Source: Candidatus Omnitrophota bacterium
Lineage (GTDB): Bacteria > Omnitrophota > Gorgyraeia > Gygaellales > JAHJCI01
Length of the DNA stretch: 12,037 nt
Assembly: GCA_018813085.1 (NCBI GenBank)
Contig: JAHJCI010000148.1
Coordinates: forward strand, 1-12,037
Reading direction: 5' to 3'
Below the pieces are notes generated by a model that searched no databases, was not told the DNA's origin, and worked only from the letters and a program-made list of their open reading frames with translations. Both the position numbers and the translations under genes were made by a program. This document shows, piece after piece, positions 5,610 through 12,037 of this stretch (position 1 is its first letter; each line of letters opens with the position of its first letter).

Positions 5610-5724
5610 GATTCACGCTGATTTCTAATTAAGAACGACCTGTCTTCTGATTCACGCAGATTTAATTTTTTATCTGTGTGTATCCAAAAAAATATTGTTT
5701 CCGCCTGCTTATCTGTGTGTATCC
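5610..5724. repeat. Palindromic short repeat array with 39-bp period
   Basis: GATTCACGC(T/A)GATTT occurs at 5610-5624 and 5649-5663. ATCTGTGTGTATCC, its imperfect reverse complement (GGATACACACAGAT), occurs at 5672-5685 and 5711-5724. Both pairs are spaced 39 bp, and both copies of the second type are followed by an A-rich run and AATATTG. It lies in the roughly 200-bp gap between the broken ylxP and rbfA. It resembles dispersed intergenic palindromes; no gene or promoter is recognised in it. Confidence 0.7.
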
Positions 5725-5757
5725 TTTAAAAATATTGAATTCTTAAATTGGGCCTTC

Positions 5758-6038
5758 TTAGATCATCTCCGTTTCGTAATCTACTATATTAACCTGGCTG
5801 AAATTTTCAACAAAATTAATTAGCTCAGCAAATTCCCTGTCTATATATCTTTTGTTCTTTTCCAAGCCTACGATAGCTAAGCTGGACTTCTGCCATTTAT
5901 CCTATCATCAACTTCGCTTATTGCTATATTGAATCTATTACGCAGGCGGCCTTTTATGCTGTGTAGGGCCATTCCCTTATGCTTCAAGGAATTAGAGCTA
6001 GCGATAAACAATACCAGCCTCAATATAGCAATGGCCAT
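5758..6038 (-). pseudogene. ylxP: Frameshifted YlxP (DUF503) protein
   Basis: From ATG 6036-6038 the frame reads MAIAILRLVLFIASSNSLKH, then KGMALHSIKGRLRNRFNIAI and SEVDD, the typical DUF503 pattern with the NSLK...RLRNRFN segment. It then hits TAG at 5877-5879. A one-base shift near 5899-5904 restores DKWQKSSLAIVGLEKNKRYI and the family ending VNIVDYETEMI, with TAA at 5758-5760. Together the two parts give about 93 residues, full family length. YlxP is a small protein of uncertain function encoded next to infB and rbfA in many bacteria, so the position before rbfA supports the call. The ATG follows the cca stop by one base. Either the gene is decaying or one base is missing from the assembly. 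Confidence 0.8.
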
Positions 6039-6039
6039 T

Positions 6040-7317
6040 CTAATTTCTCGGGCACTTAAAGCGCCTAATCCAGCTTAAGGCAGCGCGCCTGGAGCTGATT
6101 TTTCCTTCCAGTTGTAAATGCAGCAACTGATTCAATATCCTTTTATAATACGCGCCAGGAAGTAAGCCCAGTTTATTCAAATCATTTCCTGAGGCATAAA
6201 GCCGTATTCCATTATGATGCCTGAGATAGTTTTCGATATTCAGCCTTAGTGTTTTTTTCCCATATTTGGCTTTAATCAGTAAAATAACCTCGAAACTTAA
6301 GGGCTCTAAAATCTTATAGATTTCCCCTACAGGCACATTCTTCCTGGTTAGCTTCAGGACTGCTGAGGGAGAAAATTTCTTAAAAGAAATTACCCTTTTT
6401 TCTTCGCCCTTGCGTAAGCCGAATCTCCTGGAGAATTTTTTTATCTCTTCTTTGCTTAAGTTGGCGAGTAAGGCCGTAAGATACATTAACCAGGTATCCA
6501 GTGCCCTGCGCTTGGGAAACATGCTCCTGAATGAGCTTATTTCTTTTTCAATCTGCGATAAATAAATAAGGTTCTTCCTGGGGAGTTCGCATTTGGAATG
6601 AATAAAATCCAAGCCTGCCAATGTATTAAGGCGCAGGATGTGCCTTGAAGCGCCTTCTTCCTTCAGTATAAGCATGAGTTCATCCCTCAGGCGGTGCGGG
6701 CTTACCTGATTCAACATCCCGGCCCCGGAAGCGTCCTTTAGCAATTCCAAACTGTAGGGCTCAATTTTAAATTTAAGCCTTTGCTCAAAGCGCACTGCCC
6801 TGATTATGCGCGTTGGATCGTCAATAAAACTCGAATCATGTAAAATCCTGATAAGCTTTTTCTCTAGGTCCTGCCTGCCGTTATAAAAATCCACTAAGCC
6901 GCCGAAATTATCGGGTAATAAATCTATAGCCAGGGCATTTATCGTAAAGTCTCTCCTTGCCAAGTCCTCTTTGATTCCGGCAGGTATGACTACGGGCAAG
7001 CTCGCCGGCTGAGGATAGATTTCCGAACGCGCAGTAGCTATATCTAATTTTATCTTCCTGGGCGTGATTAAAGTAGCTGTCTTAAAACGCTGATGCACGA
7101 CCATCCTGGCATTAAGCCTGGCTGCAAGCTCAGAAGTAAAATTAGGACATTCCGGTTGAACAACTATATCTAAATCCAAATTGGGGGCGCCTAGAATCAG
7201 GTCTCTCACGCAACCGCCAACCAGGTAAACATTCATTCCTTTTTGGGAAGCCAGCTTTCCTGCCAAGTATAATAGATCGCGGAATTGCTTAGGTAATCTT
7301 TTTATGTAAGCTTTCAT
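6040..7317 (-). CDS. cca: CCA tRNA nucleotidyltransferase / poly(A) polymerase family protein
   Basis: 425-residue class II nucleotidyltransferase that most likely adds or repairs the 3' CCA of tRNA. The head domain shows YLVGGCVRDLILGAPNLDLD (31-50), with GG, RD and the DxD metal ligands (D48, D50). It also has KLDIATARSEIYP (90-102) and EDLARRDFTINALAIDL (117-133), with the RRDFTINA nucleotide-recognition motif. DDPTRIIRAVRFEQRLKF (166-183) is the neck/RNA-binding signature. The C-terminal part (about 225-425) is helical with no clear HD motif. Some bacteria split CCA- and A-adding activities between homologues, so the exact specificity (CCA, CC or A) cannot be read here. No ribosome site precedes the ATG. 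infB, often found ahead of ylxP-rbfA, is absent; cca occupies that place. Confidence 0.88.
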   Translation of the reverse strand: MKAYIKRLPKQFRDLLYLAGKLASQKGMNVYLVGGCVRDLILGAPNLDLDIVVQPECPNFTSELAARLNARMVVHQRFKTATLITPRKIKLDIATARSEIYPQPASLPVVIPAGIKEDLARRDFTINALAIDLLPDNFGGLVDFYNGRQDLEKKLIRILHDSSFIDDPTRIIRAVRFEQRLKFKIEPYSLELLKDASGAGMLNQVSPHRLRDELMLILKEEGASRHILRLNTLAGLDFIHSKCELPRKNLIYLSQIEKEISSFRSMFPKRRALDTWLMYLTALLANLSKEEIKKFSRRFGLRKGEEKRVISFKKFSPSAVLKLTRKNVPVGEIYKILEPLSFEVILLIKAKYGKKTLRLNIENYLRHHNGIRLYASGNDLNKLGLLPGAYYKRILNQLLHLQLEGKISSRRAALSWIRRFKCPRN

Positions 7318-7340
7318 ATATTTATATTATCCAAGAAATA

Positions 7341-7374
7341 GTAGCGAGTAGCCCTTCGACTCCCTGCTCGTTAC
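7341..7374. repeat. Intergenic hairpin between xerD and cca
   Basis: GTAGCGAGTAG (7341-7351) pairs with CTGCTCGTTAC (7364-7374) over 11 positions with two G-T type pairs, around a 12-base loop. On the transcribed strand it is followed by ACTATTTC rather than a T-run, so it is not a good intrinsic terminator. It may be another small palindromic repeat or a processing/attenuation structure. Confidence 0.5.
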
Positions 7375-7379
7375 TTTTA

Positions 7380-8270
7380 CTAAGGCCTTGGATGAAATTG
7401 CCTGTGTATCATTTTTAGCCTATCCTTGTTAATATGCGTATAAATCTGCGTAGTTGAGATATCGCTATGGCCGAGCATCTCCTGCACGCTCCTTAAATCT
7501 GCTCCCCCTTCCAGAAGGTGAGTTGCAAAGGAATGCCTTAATATGTGCGGACGGATTTCTTTCTTAATCCTGCAGCGTGAGGCATGCTTCTTTATCATCT
7601 TCCAGATGGACTGGCGGGAGACCCTGCGATGCAGTCGGCTCAAGAATAAGACATTATTGGAATGCCCTTTAAGAAAATGCGGGCGCGCTTTTTCTATATA
7701 TTTCTTCAAGCTCGTAATTGCCTTTCTGCCTAAAGGTATAATACGCTCTTTATTGCCCTTGCCTAGGCAGCGCAGAAACCCGACATCCATACTTATATCC
7801 GAAACCTTCAATTGAGATAATTCCGATACACGCATGCCCGTAGCATACAATAATTCTATAATTGCCCTATCCCTTAAACCGCTCATGCTTCTGGTATCCG
7901 GCTGCGCAATCAATGTTTCTATCTCCTCTAAGGTAAGTGTCTGCGGAATCTTCTTCCACAGCTTAGGAGACTCAAGCAGGCTGGTGGGGTTATCTTTAAG
8001 AATTTTCTCTCTTATCAGGAAACGATAAAACGTTTTAATCGCCGCCAGGCGCCTGGCTATAGAGCTGGCATTTAACCCCGCCTCTTTCAAGCTTAACATA
8101 AAATCAATTATTTGATTCTTATTTACTTTTTCCAAAGAGCTGACATGCCGCTTATCTTTTAAATAATCAAGATATGCCTGTAAATCATGGCGATAAGATA
8201 TAATCGTATTTTTACTCAATCCTCTCTCAACCGAGAGGTAATTAAGAAAGATATCGATAAATTCGTGCAT
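7380..8270 (-). CDS. xerD: Tyrosine recombinase XerC/XerD
   Basis: 296-residue site-specific recombinase of the size and domain layout of XerC/XerD, which resolve chromosome dimers at dif. The N-terminal SAM-like core-binding domain spans about 1-85 (NYLSVERGLSKNTIISYRHD). The catalytic domain has every expected residue: R147 in ATGMRVSEL, K171 in LGKGNKER, H242 and R245 in PHILRHSFATHLL, H268 in LGHSD, and nucleophile Y277 in IYTHI. I cannot tell XerC from XerD by eye; xerD is used because the sequence resembles XerD-type proteins. No dif-like site or mobile element ends were seen beside it, so a chromosomal resolvase is more likely than a phage integrase. The ATG at 8268-8270 has no clear ribosome site. 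Confidence 0.92.
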   Translation of the reverse strand: MHEFIDIFLNYLSVERGLSKNTIISYRHDLQAYLDYLKDKRHVSSLEKVNKNQIIDFMLSLKEAGLNASSIARRLAAIKTFYRFLIREKILKDNPTSLLESPKLWKKIPQTLTLEEIETLIAQPDTRSMSGLRDRAIIELLYATGMRVSELSQLKVSDISMDVGFLRCLGKGNKERIIPLGRKAITSLKKYIEKARPHFLKGHSNNVLFLSRLHRRVSRQSIWKMIKKHASRCRIKKEIRPHILRHSFATHLLEGGADLRSVQEMLGHSDISTTQIYTHINKDRLKMIHRQFHPRP

Positions 8271-8352
8271 ATCAAATGTAGCCTAAACTTACGAACGCAG
8301 TGAACCCCGCGATTTCTAAACAGGTAAACGCAAGCTTGTTGGCTGAATTTGT

Positions 8353-8377
8353 CCCTTGACATCTTTGATGTCAAGGG
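8353..8377. repeat. Perfect 11-bp hairpin upstream of xerD
   Basis: CCCTTGACATC (8353-8363), a TTT loop, and GATGTCAAGGG (8367-8377) form a perfect stem. GAATT (8345-8349) and AATTC (8381-8385) could extend it across a 3-base internal mismatch. It lies between the metallo-hydrolase stop and xerD. No T-run follows on either strand, so a Rho-independent terminator is unlikely; an operator, an RNA stem or a repeat unit are alternatives. Confidence 0.7.
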
Positions 8378-8380
8378 CTC

Positions 8381-8434
8381 AATTCGTACTTATCCCTTAG
8401 CTTTATTGCATCCGCTAAGTGATGTGCTCATTAA
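8381..8434 (+). repeat. Hairpin repeat, copy A (gene-flanking inverted pair)
   Basis: This copy is built of AATTCGTACTTATCCCTTAGC (8381-8401, first 20 bases shown without the final C in the comparison), a 12-base loop, and an arm at 8414-8434 starting GCTAAGTGATGTGC. The inner stem ATCCCTTAGC/GCTAAGTGAT pairs with one mismatch. The arm at 8414-8434 is identical, over 21 bp, to the reverse complement of 9050-9070. The other arm matches the reverse complement of 9082-9102 at 19 of 21 positions. The last codons of the metallo-hydrolase and its TAG lie within this copy. Confidence 0.8.
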
Positions 8435-9047
8435 GAAAGGGGTTGTTGTGTTTTTCCTGTCCTATTGTTGTTGACGGCCCGTGTCCCGGATAAACCTTTG
8501 TTTGCTCTCTTAAGGCAAATAATTTCTTTTCTATGGATTCTTTTAACTTTTCAAAAGAAGAGCCGGGAAAATCTGTACGCCCGATACCCTGACAGAATAA
8601 GGTATCCCCTGAAAAAACAATACTATTGCCTGGTTCTTTCAATAATAAACAAATCCCCCCGGGGGTGTGCCCCGGTGTATGCAAGACTTGTAATTTAATA
8701 CCGTCTAAACTGATTTCTTCTTTATCCTCAACTGACTTGTACTGAGAACTTATGCGCAAGGGGAATCCTGTAAATTGCGAAAGATTCAAATTAGGGTCGT
8801 TTAAAAAAAGCGCATCCTGTTTATGGATATAAACACAAATGCCAAAGTTATCATTCGCACCGATATGGTCTGCGTGGCCGTGGGTATTAATAATAATACC
8901 CGGGGTTAATTTATGTTTAACTAAAGCTTTATTAATTTTCCCTGTCTCAGCTCCCGGATCAATAATGATTGCCTGCGAATTTTTATCCTTAGCCAGGACA
9001 TAGCAATTCACTTCATATGGGCCGACAATTATAGTTTCGAATATCAT
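8415..9047 (-). CDS. MBL-fold metallo-hydrolase, glyoxalase II-like
   Basis: 210-residue metallo-beta-lactamase-fold hydrolase of the short hydroxyacylglutathione-hydrolase-like type (YcbL-like). Metal ligands are complete: THGHADH (H56, H58, D60, H61), H127 in HTPGHTPGG, D148 in FSGDTLF and H189 in VYPGHGP. The N-terminal MIFETIIVGPYEVNCYVL and C-terminal GPSTTIGQEKHNNPFL are typical. The substrate is a thioester or similar, not determinable here. I chose ATG 9045-9047 because family proteins start there. An upstream GTG (9063-9065) would add MMCSLK, encoded entirely in the flanking repeat. Conversely the last residues, NEHIT and the TAG, lie in the other repeat copy, beyond where the family usually ends (NPFL). 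No ribosome site is evident, and a hairpin lies directly upstream. Confidence 0.9.
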   Translation of the reverse strand: MIFETIIVGPYEVNCYVLAKDKNSQAIIIDPGAETGKINKALVKHKLTPGIIINTHGHADHIGANDNFGICVYIHKQDALFLNDPNLNLSQFTGFPLRISSQYKSVEDKEEISLDGIKLQVLHTPGHTPGGICLLLKEPGNSIVFSGDTLFCQGIGRTDFPGSSFEKLKESIEKKLFALREQTKVYPGHGPSTTIGQEKHNNPFLNEHIT

Positions 9048-9049
9048 CT

Positions 9050-9102
9050 TTAATGAGCACATCACTTAGCGAACGAAGCAAGCTAAGTGATAAGTGCGAA
9101 TT
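9050..9102 (-). repeat. Hairpin repeat, copy B (gene-flanking inverted pair)
   Basis: This is the inverted counterpart of 8381-8434. A perfect 10-bp stem is formed by ATCACTTAGC (9061-9070) and GCTAAGTGAT (9082-9091) around an 11-base loop. The outer parts carry the second matching segment, GCTAAGTGATAAGTGCGAAT at 9082-9101. It ends 2 bases before the chosen ATG of the metallo-hydrolase, so in mRNA the stem would sit just upstream of the start codon. Confidence 0.8.
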
Positions 9103-9120
9103 AAGTTCGGGTGCCCTCAC

Positions 9121-12037
<2,917 letters not shown>

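Noticed and set aside
7380..8270. Integrase of a mobile island or phage
   Set aside because: Length and motifs fit XerC/D, neighbours are housekeeping genes, and no attachment-site repeat or tRNA gene is nearby.
9048..9065. Upstream GTG/ATG start for the metallo-hydrolase
   Set aside because: The extra residues are encoded by the flanking repeat, are absent from the family pattern and have no ribosome site. It is kept only as an alternative.

Overview
All recognisable genes lie on the minus strand, so the window reads from right (12037) to left (1). It looks like a chromosomal housekeeping region from a diderm, probably uncultured bacterium. It carries a lipoprotein with a signal-peptidase II box, the start of a division/cell-wall (dcw) cluster, and a translation/RNA-maturation operon. 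The mix of small GIY-YIG genes, palindromic repeats and ylxP-rbfA-nrnA-truB-ribF order recalls Candidatus Omnitrophota and similar lineages. That placement is an impression and was not tested.

Layout in transcription order: (1) 12037-9121 holds the C-terminal end of a flippase-like membrane protein, ligA (NAD-dependent DNA ligase) and a small lipoprotein, joined by 1-base and 4-base overlaps. (2) 9102-8381 holds a glyoxalase-II-like metallo-hydrolase whose two ends are bracketed by a 53/54-bp imperfect hairpin repeat in inverted orientation. (3) 8270-6040 holds a XerC/D tyrosine recombinase and a CCA-adding enzyme/poly(A) polymerase family protein. (4) 6038-2154 holds a ribosome/RNA block: a frameshifted ylxP (DUF503), rbfA, nrnA, truB and ribF. 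(5) From 1983 leftward lies a near-consensus sigma-70 promoter with three 10-bp-spaced MraZ boxes, then mraZ, rsmH and an ftsL-like gene.

The most interesting discovery is a pair of tiny mobile units, 269 and 280 bp. One sits between rbfA and nrnA, the other between nrnA and truB. Each encodes essentially only a GIY-YIG nuclease, now frameshifted. Each has 13-14-bp terminal inverted repeats starting CCCCG and a 4-bp target duplication (TGAG or TGAA on the coding strand). Removing one duplication copy and the unit restores a normal junction in both places: AAAATGAGC for nrnA and AAAATGAAAG for truB. Both units therefore entered immediately after the start codon of a translationally coupled downstream gene. 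Each took that gene's ATG for its own nuclease, and its right end supplies a Shine-Dalgarno sequence and a new GTG start whose GTGA overlap re-couples the displaced gene. This looks like an element that inserts inside essential operons by capturing and then rebuilding a start codon.

Four frameshifts are confined to three small non-essential ORFs (two GIY-YIG genes and ylxP), while the conserved genes are intact. This favours genuine decay over random sequencing error, though read-level confirmation is needed.
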